This document shows, in pieces, positions 1 to 10,000 of a stretch of DNA of 64,000 bases. The translations under genes and the position numbers were made by a program. The notes under the pieces are model-generated. The model did no database searches. It saw nothing but the letters and a program-made list of their open reading frames with translations, and had not been told where the DNA came from. Numbering within the stretch: position 1 is the stretch's first letter; the number at the start of each line of letters is the position of its first letter. Source of the stretch: Holacanthus passer (taxonomy: Eukaryota; Chordata; Actinopteri; Pomacanthidae); the NCBI GenBank assembly GCA_025331565.1, contig JAFREQ010000030.1, forward strand, positions 2,666,001-2,730,000. The letters run 5' to 3'.

Positions 1-35
1 TTAGTTAATACAAAAATGAATAGTTCTACACGTAC

Positions 36-3000
36 ATTTGCCTTAAGGTTGACTTTCATGACCTCACGTTTCAGCTCCTTTATGTCCTTGTGCAGGGAGC
101 TGCAAAATTTGCCCATGCTGGAGTGCCTCTCTGCCGCTGCCTCATCGATGATGCTGTGCAACGAGTTAATGGAGGGTTGCAAGGTGGCGAAAACAACCAG
201 ATCCTCAGGTGGTGTGGGAACTGAGTACATGTTAATCAGGCTGTACATCTGACATACTGTCTCCTGCTCCTCTTCGAGCACTGTTATCTGGTGAGGACGG
301 GCAAAGAAAGAAAGCAGGAAAAAAGAGGGAGAATGAGAGAAGGAGAGTGTAGTAGAATAGAGTCAGACAGGAAAAGGCAGAGAGGAGAGGAGGTGAGAAG
401 AATGAACAGAAGAGAAGAGAGGAGATCAGGTTGATGGCCACATACTGTAAAGATAACTTTGCTTGGATTTGTTACAAACTGCTAACATGAAATGTGCATC
501 TTACCCTCTCCTGTATCTCATCCAAGAATGTGAGAAAGTTGGCTAACTCAGTTGTGGTAGAGGGGCTGAACTCTAGTTTAAACTGGGCTTCACAAGCCTC
601 TGCAATTACAGCATCTAGCTTCCTCTTAGCCAACTGAGGAAGCATCTCGTTGACGACCTGGAGTAGAGATTCAGAGTACAGAAATTATTCCTACATGCCT
701 TTAACACTTTTAATGTAGTGTTGACTGAATGTTTGATTGTACTGTAAAATATTATCTACCAAATTATTATCTCCCTTCATTTCAGTGAAGTTTAATTAAC
801 ACAGAACAGCCTCACTGCCTTCTCGTTCAAAGCACTTGTTCGTCATGGTCAAAACTCTCCATAATTTTTAAACAAAAAACAGCTGTATAATAGCAGTAAT
901 ACAGGATGTGTTTGCATATAGCTAGCCCTTCACCTCCAGACAGCAGAGCGGGGAAGACACAAACTTCTCTTTGAGCTGTGTTTTGTCCACAAGCAGTAAT
1001 CCTAGATGTTTCTTCTGTTGGATGGCTGAGGCCTCCTTATGCTCACTGTGGTATAACTCCAGCATTTTTCAAAAAAGGACAAACCTGTGGGGCGAAGCAG
1101 TCAACATCAATCTGTCTAACCGAACAATGTTACTTTGCAGGCTTTGCTCCCAACTAAAACTTATGAATGTTTGCTTATTGAATGTCTTTCAGGTTTTATT
1201 TTCTTTTTGTGATTTTTTTTTTTTTCTGTTTTAGGAGACAGACAGGCATGTAAGTATCTTGTACTGCACAAGACACAGAAAAACACACATCTGTCCACAT
1301 ACAGATGTTAACATAGTCATATAAAGATATTTACACATTTACATCCAATAGCAAATGTACACTGAGATTGTCGTTAAATTAGTCACTGTGATCATAAAAG
1401 TATATCTTTCTATCTTTGGAAACTGCCTTTTTCCCTTTGTGCCTCCATCTAAAACCCATCTGTCGTTAACCCTCTCCCTTCTTTGAACAGTCCAGGTTTC
1501 CTACAGTACAATACAGTACAGTACAGTACAGTACAATGACAAAAACAGTCATAGTAATCCTTTCAGTCAACACAACTCTAAGTGGCACTGACTAAGATAA
1601 ATAGAGAATGAAAAAGAAAAAGAAATAAAAAAGAATAACAACAAAGACTGCGATTACTATAACATTTTAATGATTAAGAGCTATATAATTCAATTAGCAC
1701 TGCAACAATTAGTCGATTAATCGAAAAACATCATTTTGTAAATGTATTATGCGGGAGGAAGTGGATTTAACACATTTGTTGGATCTTAAAACAGAAATAT
1801 CCTATTGGACTGATGATTCATCAACGGCACAGACCTAGTCAAAGTAAAACTGTTTTTGTTCACAACTTGTTTTCAAGTGTCCAAAAAATGTTTCTGATAC
1901 CAGTATGGCTGGTAACAAAGATCTCTCTCTTAAATGAGCACTGTTCTCGACTGAAGTGCTCTCTGTGTTGTGAGTGGGACATACATTACAAAAATAATGT
2001 TTAAGTTGAAGAGTAGTACATCACCATGATCCTGTTGGCGCACTGCATCCAGATCCAGACTCTCATTCTCTTTATAGAAGAGGCGAAACCGCTCAAACGT
2101 CTGTGAGTACACTTTGGCTGCATCAAAGGAAAACTGGAGTGATTCCTAAGGGGTAAAACAAGTCAGGCCCGTACATACATGGTGCATGGTACTGTACAGA
2201 CAACAACAACCTCCAGAGATAGAAACCCACGCATGAAACGTAAAAACTGACCTTGATATTTTGGATGACTCTTTGAAGGTGGCCATCATTGTCGATGATG
2301 GATTGCAAACAAGGACCCTCCTTATATTTATTTTAAAAGTGAACAAACACGCATATAAACACATACACCGATTATATCACAGATCAACTACTGAGTAAAA
2401 TCTAAAAGTAACTTAATATTTTTGATATATCAACAACATTAACACTTAGAACAACAAAATTACCCTGTATACATATCAGGGCTGTCAGGTTGAGGTGGTG
2501 ATTATTTTGACTACCTTCTTCTCTTTGGACTCTGTCACTGAATCAAAATCAGGATCTGCCGTAAGTGTTTTAACTGACATCACTGTCTCCTCAAACTGCC
2601 CAATGATCTCTGCGATGGTCTCCTGCAGGAATTAACAAGGAATGTACTGTAGATGATGATGTAGATTAAATGGGAAAAAAAATAAAGTGAAACAGTTCAG
2701 AACAATATGAAAAACTAACCTGAAAGTTCTCCTCAGAGGGTTTGTAGATCAAAGTGTTTGTGTCCAGCATCAGCTCAGAGATAAACATAGGTTGGACACT
2801 GGGATTTTCTGACTTGACAGACTAATAAAGACACACACATCAACTGAAAGTGAATACTGGTCTGTGTCTGCTTACCTCCCATTTGATGGATACAGCAATT
2901 AGTGCAGATTCACTGTTAATTATACTGAAAACAATCCCCTACCTTCTTATCCACCTCCTCTTCAGCAGGGTCAGTGGGAGCCTCAGACTGCTGGTTCCAG

Positions 3001-5633
3001 CTCTGAATAACGGCATGGCTTGGCGTTTGACCCACCTGCTCCTGGAGCACAGCCAGTAGTTTGGACACTGCGTTCACCACCAAGATGTGCAAGGTGTTGA
3101 CGACCAGGTAGTCAACAAGACGAATGAAGCTAGGCAGGTGAGAGACAAAGAAGGGTTGGACTGGGTTTAAATGCAGATGCCATAGGCCTTGATCACAGTA
3201 GATATTTTGACTTGCTGTAGTACTGTAGGAGGTGCAGGTGCTACTAATGACATAAACAATGGCTCTGTTCTATTCACATGCCCTGGTAAGCCATGACAGT
3301 TGTATTGTGTATGTATGACAGTCTATTGAGCCATCATTATTTCCTTATTCACATTTGAATTTTCCATCTCTGACATGTAACAAGATTCAATAAAGACAGG
3401 TATGTCTGGTACAACCCCAATGCCAAAAAAGTTGGGATGCTGTGTAAAATGTAAATAAAGACAGAATGCAATCATTTGCATTTCCTAATCCATGTAGTAA
3501 TATCCTTTGTACAATCATGTGTTTCACAAAGCAGTGGCCTGCTTTATTAATGTTTCACACAGCTTCACAACTTTTTTGGAATCCAGGTTATACACGAATA
3601 GAGATAAAGAAAGCAGAAGTAAAGGGAAACAAATGCAAGAAAATTACCCACCAGATGAGGCGCCTAGAGAGAAAAGTCTTGTTGATCTGCGCAAGAATTG
3701 TCTTGCCCTTTTGATCATCTGTGACAAACAGAGAGTGCTATAAGCTCTTTAACAGTCTGGTATATGTATGAACATTCCAGTGTTTCCATATGGTGTGTAC
3801 GCACTTGGGTTATCAGATTCGGATTGAGATTCTGACAAGTAGTTGCGACAGGCACAAAGTGTCACCTCCTTTACCAGGTCTTGAAATTTCTCCAAGTCAG
3901 TCAGTACCTGGCAATAATGAACAAATGAGGGCGATGAGCGTCTCTGAGGAGGCACACATAGACATACACAATGTATCTTAATACACTTCAAACATCTCAA
4001 CCAATTTTTGTATAAATGTACAATTGCACCTCTTGCAGTTGTTTGAACTGGATGTCCTGGAACTCCTGCAGTGTGTAAGTGTGTTTTTTCTCCAGGTGAC
4101 ACAAGCCTGTGTCACTGATTTGGTAACACATTTTCCTGATGTCTGTCAGTGCAGGACTTAGAGCCTGTATGAAATATGCAAGTGTTAATAATAACCGCAA
4201 AGGCTGTGCCTCTCATTGAGCATATTTACAGTGTGTGGTATTTCATTTTCATTAAGACATTATTAAGACAGATTGAGAGAAATGCCAGACCTCAATTTAT
4301 ACACATAAAGTCACATACCTGACTGACAATAAACAAACAGTTTTGGAGGGACTTCCTGGCCAAATTAATCTTCTTGGCACGAATGTAGGTACGCCAGAAG
4401 TAGAAGGGTTTCCACTTTTTGAAAAGGGCAAAGAAGGGAATGCGAATCAGCTTGCAGTGGTAGTAATACTCCTGTTCCCAGCGGTTGAGGGTCATAAAGT
4501 CAAACTCGTCCTTGCACGCTGATAACACACCATCATCGCTGATCATCAAATAGTCATCCTTACTGTACTCATAAATTTGAACTTTGGAGGGAGTGTCCAG
4601 GTGCCCACCAGTCTTAATGGAAAAGGGCTGTCTGGGTAGAATAGGGGTTGACACCACATTCTGGGACAACTGAGAAGAGGTGGAGACACAAGCAAAGATA
4701 AATTTCGTCTTGCAAGTATCTCATTTAACGGCAATAAACAATGAATTTGGGCTTTAACAAAGGATCTGTCAACCCTTTGAAGAGAAGAGCCTGATTTTCC
4801 TGAGACCATTTCGACATTACACTCATTACATTTTGTCACCAGTAATTTAGACTGACAGGTGAATAGATAGCCTGGAATCTTGATACATTTTAGTTTTACT
4901 CGTAGTCTTTATTCTAGATTTATGAAATAATTTCATCGTAGAGATACTTTTGAGGAACCTGTCCATCATTCACTAAGGACATCTTTTAAGCAATGCTTGT
5001 CCTCTACTCAAACATGTCTGTCACTGACCTTGGTCTTGGATTGCAGAGGAGGTAGGCGGACAGGCAATTGTTGATGGTGCCTGTGTGACTGCTCTGTTTG
5101 TCGAGATGGAGGCGACGGAGTGTACCAGCCCGGAAAAAGCAACAGCTCACGGGCTTTTAAGTGGCGGAGACTGGGTTCTTTCCGTTTTACACGTCTCTTC
5201 AGCACAGCCTAGATTAAGGGGAAGAAAATGACATCTACAAAACACCCATATCTACAGAATGTAATTACTTTAAGACAGACCCAAAGATTAGATGTATCAA
5301 TATTACAAGAAGAACTTAATTGAGCATACAGCAGATGGTATTTTATATTGTTTCAGTTTGATCTGAAGTCTCACCTCAACATTGACTGGAGGTCTGGTGG
5401 AGCTCTGTAGTTCAGGCAGCTTGTGCCGTTGCTCTGGGACAGTAAGGCAAGTGGATTTTGAGTTTACTACTGACATGTAAATAAAAGATTTAACAAACTG
5501 ATGCTTGTTGGTTATTTGTCATAGAACATATAGCATTTCACATTTGATATTAGCTAGGCCCACCTCTGGAGTCATCTTCCCTGCTGTGGCCTGAGAGGCT
5601 CGGTAAGGAGGCATGTGGAGATCCAGAGGCCAT
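36..5633 (-). CDS. dnah6: Axonemal dynein heavy chain, N-terminal part (dnah6-like), partial at left edge
   Basis: This is a motor subunit of an axonemal inner dynein arm. Fifteen minus-strand coding exons are seen: 5564-5633 (start ATG at 5633), 5375-5433, 5029-5208, 4319-4669, 4030-4164, 3805-3907, 3652-3718, 2943-3129, 2720-2821, 2515-2622, 2252-2320, 2025-2145, 934-1084, 505-657, 36-287. Introns are GT-AG and codon phase is continuous, except for one frame break in the thirteenth exon. About 703 residues are encoded. They cover only the tail (stem); the linker, AAA ring and microtubule-binding domain lie beyond the left edge. Recognisable dynein-tail signatures are a W/Y/F-rich block in exon 4 (KWKPFYFWRTY), FIRLVDYLVVNTLH in exon 8, GLLLVDKTQLKEK in exon 13 and YSVPTPPEDLVVFAT in the last exon. 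Membership in the dynein heavy chain family is seen directly. Assignment to DNAH6 rather than another single-headed chain (DNAH1/3/7/12/14) is from memory and less certain. Confidence 0.8.
934..1084 (-). CDS. dnah6: dnah6 exon 13 with an apparent 1-nt frame break
   Basis: From the acceptor CAG/G at 1084-1087 the preceding exon's phase gives G-L-S-F-F-E-K. After a run of five T (plus strand 1065-1069) beside a run of six A (1071-1076), the family-like reading LELYHSEHKEASAIQQ continues in a different frame. One extra A in the minus-strand A-run would join the two frames. The exon is 151 nt; phase continuity with both neighbours needs 152. It could be a sequencing or assembly homopolymer error, a real mutation, or an exon bypassed by splicing. 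Confidence 0.75.
1503..1536 (+). repeat. (ACAGT)n short tandem repeat in dnah6 intron
   Basis: About six units of ACAGT/ACAAT between the 934-1084 and 2025-2145 exons. Confidence 0.85.
1690..1735. repeat. Interspersed repeat end fragment in dnah6 intron
   Basis: 'actgcaacaattagtcgattaatcgaaaaac' matches the terminal phrase of a repeat I know from fish genomes. Only the end is present. Confidence 0.4.
3413..3594 (+). mobile_element. Non-autonomous TIR DNA transposon (MITE), copy 1, in dnah6 intron 7
   Basis: The copy begins 'gtacaaccccaatgccaaaaaagttgggatgctgtgtaaaatgtaaata' and ends 'tttcacacagcttcacaacttttttggaatccaggttatac', the inverted counterpart. It is about 180 bp, shorter than copy 3, so it carries an internal deletion. 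It directly abuts the intron sequence that was duplicated together with exon 7 to 6530-6660. Confidence 0.8.
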
Positions 5634-6080
5634 GATATGTGTCCTCCTCACAGACTCTGGGCCAGTGGAGGGACAGGAAAATTAGCAAAGACAAATTGTA
5701 TTATTTACGCATATAACTTTACGAGTAGCTAGCTTACACATTAACACATAACCTTAAAAATATACACACATAGCTACAATACAGACAATTCGCAATATCA
5801 CATTAAAAGCAACTGTGGACAAGCTGGACATTAGCTGTTGAAGTTAGCGCTAAGCTAACCGTTATAGTTAGCGGTATTTCAATTAGCAAACTTTTTCAAC
5901 TTGCCTAACTTAATATCAGGGAACTTCGTCCAGACGAGGAGGAAATGTCTTCAAGAGGTATTCAAACATGCATACCGTATCAAATATTCAGCTCCGAAAT
6001 GTTTTCATAGATCTCAGCTATAATGTTATATACAAATCTATAACGCTGATGCACTATACTGGCAGAGAGCTGAGGTTTAC
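5634..6080 (-). promoter_or_regulatory. dnah6: dnah6 5' UTR and proximal promoter region
   Basis: This non-coding stretch lies upstream of the dnah6 start codon. I see no clear TATA box close to the ATG and could not place the transcription start. The block is AT-rich with repeats of TTAGCTAA/GTTAGC type at about 5830-5885. A ciliary-type X-box lies just upstream at 6082-6094. Confidence 0.4.
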
Positions 6081-6081
6081 G

Positions 6082-6094
6082 GTTTCCTAGCAAC
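6082..6094 (-). promoter_or_regulatory. RFX X-box-like site upstream of dnah6
   Basis: The 13 bases GTTTCCTAGCAAC form two inverted half-sites, GTTTCC and AGCAAC, with a one-base spacer. This is the imperfect palindrome bound by RFX-family factors in ciliary gene promoters. It sits about 450 bp upstream of the dnah6 start codon, which fits a motile-cilium gene. The match is seen directly; binding is inferred. Confidence 0.6.
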
Positions 6095-6179
6095 ACAGTT
6101 GTCTCCCGGCATGCAACGCAGCCAAACAAAGGCACGTTGCTGGTTTAGTGTTTCACCGGGAGAGTTTGTTAGGCAGCCC

Positions 6180-6440
6180 TGAAATACAAGGAAGCACATA
6201 TTCAAAGCTTTCCTATTCAGCCCCATTTCTATATATACAATTTTATTTTGAAGGATCACGATACTATCACCTGTTACCAATGAACCTGTTTACCTGTGGA
6301 ATGATCCAAACAGGTGTTTTTGGATCAGTCCACAACTTTTACAGTCTTGTTGCTCCTGTCCCAACTTGTTTGAAACATGTTGCTGCCATGAAATTCAGAA
6401 TAAGATATTTACAAAAATCAATGAAGTAGATGAGCTCAAA
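6180..6440 (+). mobile_element. Non-autonomous DNA transposon (MITE) fragment, copy 2
   Basis: Positions about 6262-6335 share nearly identical sequence with 18850-18910, including ACCAATGAACCTGTTTACCTGTGGAATG and the following AAACAGGTGTTTTTGGATCAGTCCACAA. It also carries the TCCCAACTTGTTTGAA end-type motif. This is an internal/right part of the family found at 3413-3594 and 18680-19015. No protein is encoded. Confidence 0.7.
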
Positions 6441-6529
6441 GATTAAATATATTGTCTTAGTACTGTTTTTAATTATGTCAGACAGGATGATCACAACTTT
6501 TTTTTTTTTTTTTTTTTTTTAACAATCTG

Positions 6530-6775
6530 GGATTTACACAAATAGAGATAAAGAAAACAGACGTAAAGGAAACAAATGCAAGACAAAATTACCCACCCGA
6601 TGAGGGAGAGAGAAAAGTATTGTTGATCTGCACAAGGATTGTCTTGCCCTTTTGATCATCTGTGACAGAGTGTGATGAACTCTTTAACAGTGTGGTCCAT
6701 CTACAGTTGGACCTCTTGCATTTGTTTGAACTGGATGTCTGGGAACTCCTGCAGTGTGTAAGTTATTTTTTTCCA
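6530..6775 (-). pseudogene. Rearranged duplicate of dnah6 exons 5 and 7
   Basis: Positions 6598-6659 closely copy dnah6 exon 7 (3652-3718) with flanking intron on both sides, and 6713-6774 copy the 3' part of exon 5 (about 4030-4093). The sequence between, including exon 6, is missing: the copy passes from intron 6-like to intron 5-like sequence around 6690-6705. The exon 7 copy has a 4-base deletion relative to the source (GATGAGGGAGAG against GATGAGGCGCCTAGAG), which breaks the frame. It lies about 1 kb upstream of the dnah6 start in the same orientation, next to a poly-T run at 6498-6520 and a MITE copy. It is a dead DNA-level duplication, not a retrocopy, because intron sequence is included. 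Confidence 0.85.
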
Positions 6776-6833
6776 TTCCTTTATATACAATAGAGACCAG
6801 GGTGTATTTGGAAGGTGTTTTTTTGAAACAATG

Positions 6834-6839
6834 TTTATT
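6834..6839 (-). promoter_or_regulatory. Polyadenylation signal for sclt1
   Basis: AATAAA on the minus strand lies about 190 bp downstream of the sclt1 stop codon at 7030-7032. It is the first canonical signal I noticed after the stop. Confidence 0.6.
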
Positions 6840-7029
6840 TTACATTCTGCACAAAAGATGCCATTTGATCCTTATAAATACAATTCACCAGAAAACTTTC
6901 GGTACAAACATTAGTGTATAAAAATGGAACATGTTTCCATTGAATCACAGGAGCACTCACAACACCATGCTGTCTTATGCCTTGTTGAACACACATGGCT
7001 AAATTATTTTTCCAATAGCACAGTGACAG

Positions 7030-10000
7030 TTATAGAGTCTCTGGAGGATCAGCCATGGCTGTTTTCCTTCGCTGTGACGCCAACATACTCAGCTGTTTGA
7101 AAGAAAATACATATAGTACAACAGATAAATAACGTCAGTATTCAGTCAGACAAGTCAATCACACCATGTCACCATATTTCTGCACAGGGCACAGCCTGGA
7201 ATCACCCATACCTGTTGTGTAGCAGTAGTTGCCCTTTGTTCAGCTTGTGTCAGTCGTCTCTGGAGACGAGTCGTCTTCTCTTGATTCTCTGCTAGCTGCC
7301 TCTCGTACTGCACAAACACACGCATCCCGGTTAGTTACATGGAGTCAAACACAAAAGTCTATTACTGTAGACATACTTTTTTGTGGCTGTTGTCAGGAGA
7401 TGTTGGCTTTGCATTTATAAATATGCAGAAATTGTGAGTGAAATGTCACATTATAAGTTGGTATCCCTCCATTGCTACTAAAAACACCTGACTTGTTTCA
7501 GTTCGTCGTACACTCAGAACCTAAAACTGTTCCAGCTCCCATTATTCTCGTCACCATTATTTCACCCTTAATGCAGCTAAATAATTCTTATTTTGCATTC
7601 GTGCTATAAATGTAAACAGGAACATTTTGTTGTCAGTAGGAGGAACTGCACAAAGTTAAACTTTTCCCAACTGTCTTTGCCATGCTGCTTGGCACTTCTG
7701 ACGCTGATGTAGCAGGTTTCTAGTAAAATGCCTTCTGCTTCTTGTCTTTTTGTAGCTGCTTGTCTGAGCACACTGTTAGAGACGAGGCCTGACATTTGCA
7801 GAGGCTAACAGCAGCTGATCAGGCCTGAATAGCAAAGGGCAGCTCCTCCACTCAGGTAGAAGACAGTGTCCTATAGTGCAGGACAAACAGCTCACATTTC
7901 CTCTTATAAGACCAGAATTTTCTAACAATTGCTCACTGTTTTATCTCCCTTTCACACTGAACTCTCTTGTACTGGAAATCAAGCTGCAGGGCTATGTGTG
8001 TGTGCGTGTGTGTGTTGCACAAACCTCAGCAACAGTATTATGGTCCGTTTCAAGCTGCATCTCTAGCTCGTGTGAACGCTGCTTCTGCCGATTCAGCTCT
8101 GCCCTGAAATAGACATTAAAAAGAAAGAGCTAAGCCACTTCTCACAGAGACAAAAACATTCATAAAGCTTTATTTTTTTAAGTCTTTCAACATGTTCAAT
8201 ATTTCCAACACATCTTGGCGTAGTACAGCTGTCGCTGAGGGCAAAACAACTTCAAGTGGTAAGTCAATTTTTGTTTCAAATGTTATCGAAATCTTGGGTG
8301 CCGCACCTGAGCTGTTGCTTAGTCTCTAATCCAGTGTTTGTGATAAGGCTGATACAAAAGAAAAAAACTGTCCTTAGGCATTATCAGAGGTATCACAAGA
8401 TGGATTTTTTTCTTTCTTTCATAAAAACACTTTGAATTGCACTTAAAAGAGTATTAAACATTAATTCATGCATTTCATCTTATTTTAAACTGGATCATAT
8501 TGAGGATCAGAGCGGTGCAGTTTTAACAGTCTGTCAGTTACAGGAAACATTTGCTCAGCCTGCTCTTGTTGAGCACCTCACTGCTTCACATTTATCTACA
8601 CAAGGAAAATATCCTGTAAAGTCACACTGACAGATGTTGTTGGAGTAGACAATTTTGTTTTCATTTAAGTTCCCTATCATTTTCGTGATTTAAGTTGGCA
8701 CTGGTGCCGAAGCACATTTCTCTGTGCATATTTTGCATCCTGCTTTCCTTTCTTTAGTAGTTTTAGATCGACCTTCACAAGTTCTTACTTGAGGCCCGTG
8801 ATTTTAGACTCAAAGGACTGGATCAGATTTTTGGCCTCTTCTTTCCAACGTTGGGTGCTTTTCTGCTGCGCTGTGAGGAGGCGCGTCAGATCAGCACTGG
8901 AGCTTCGGCTGCATTCCTCCAGCTCCCTCACCCGGGCGTCCAGTCCCTGCTCCTTCAGGCTGTACTCCTGCTCCATCTGTGACACCTGGGGGAAGGGCAG
9001 CAGAGGGAGGGCTTGGCTACATGAGGTCCAAAACTGATTTCAAAAGGATGAAGACTTACATGCCCTACCTTGGTCAGAACTAATTAAATGAATGCCATTC
9101 ATGTTATCATTTGATAATATTCTCACTTTATGTGAGCGTGACTTGTCTGCAAAGATGTATTATATTGTCTGTCTTTCTCTGTTTTTGAACCAAACTCAAC
9201 TTTAAACTATTCCATCACCTTCTATGCAAGTTTATAAATACATCTTTCAGTAAAAGCTTTCCAACTGTTAATCCAAATGGTTGTTTGGTAAACACTTCAG
9301 ATCAGCAGGCTAAGAAAATCCATTTTTTCTTTCCCTACTGCTTTCATCATTTTTCCCCACTCTTCTTAAGGAGGCACTCCACTGATTCTACACACGAAAA
9401 TTAGTTTACTCATCGTGAGTACTACTACTGGGCCAGAAAGAAAAAACTGTTGTATAATGTCATCTGTGGCTTTAGAGGGAGCTTTCTAGAGTCTGAGAAA
9501 ATAATCCTGACGATGTCATCAAGGTTATCTCAGCTTGGGCTCGGAGGCGGCAAATTTATAGCAGATAGGCCGAGTTACAAACTGAAGGTGTGGAGGTTTG
9601 AAAGAAGAAAGCAGCAGAGACAATCAAACAAAAGTTCAAACACTTATTGAGTTGCATTATAGGAATTGTGGGATCCACGGGTTTTGGGCTGGATCCCACT
9701 CATACACCAAGAACCAAGGATATTTCTGCTGCATTTTTTAGCAGCGTGGTTCTAGAGATGGCAAAGTTGGTCTGTCGGTCGACCAGGTTGGTCCAGACTG
9801 AGATGAAACTTTGTACAGACATCCATGGTCCCCAGAGAAGGAAACCTAATGACTTTTGCGATCCTCTAACTTTTCCTAGCTTTTGTGGTCACATTTCTTC
9901 AATTGACTGCCATGAACTTTACACACTTTCATGGTCCCCCCAGGATGAATTGTTATGACTTTTCATCTGGTGCTGTCATCACATCATTAATTTGTCTTTT

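Noticed and set aside
3749..4102. 117-codon minus-strand ORF
   Set aside because: It contains dnah6 exon 6 but also runs through intron on both sides; the exon is 3805-3907.
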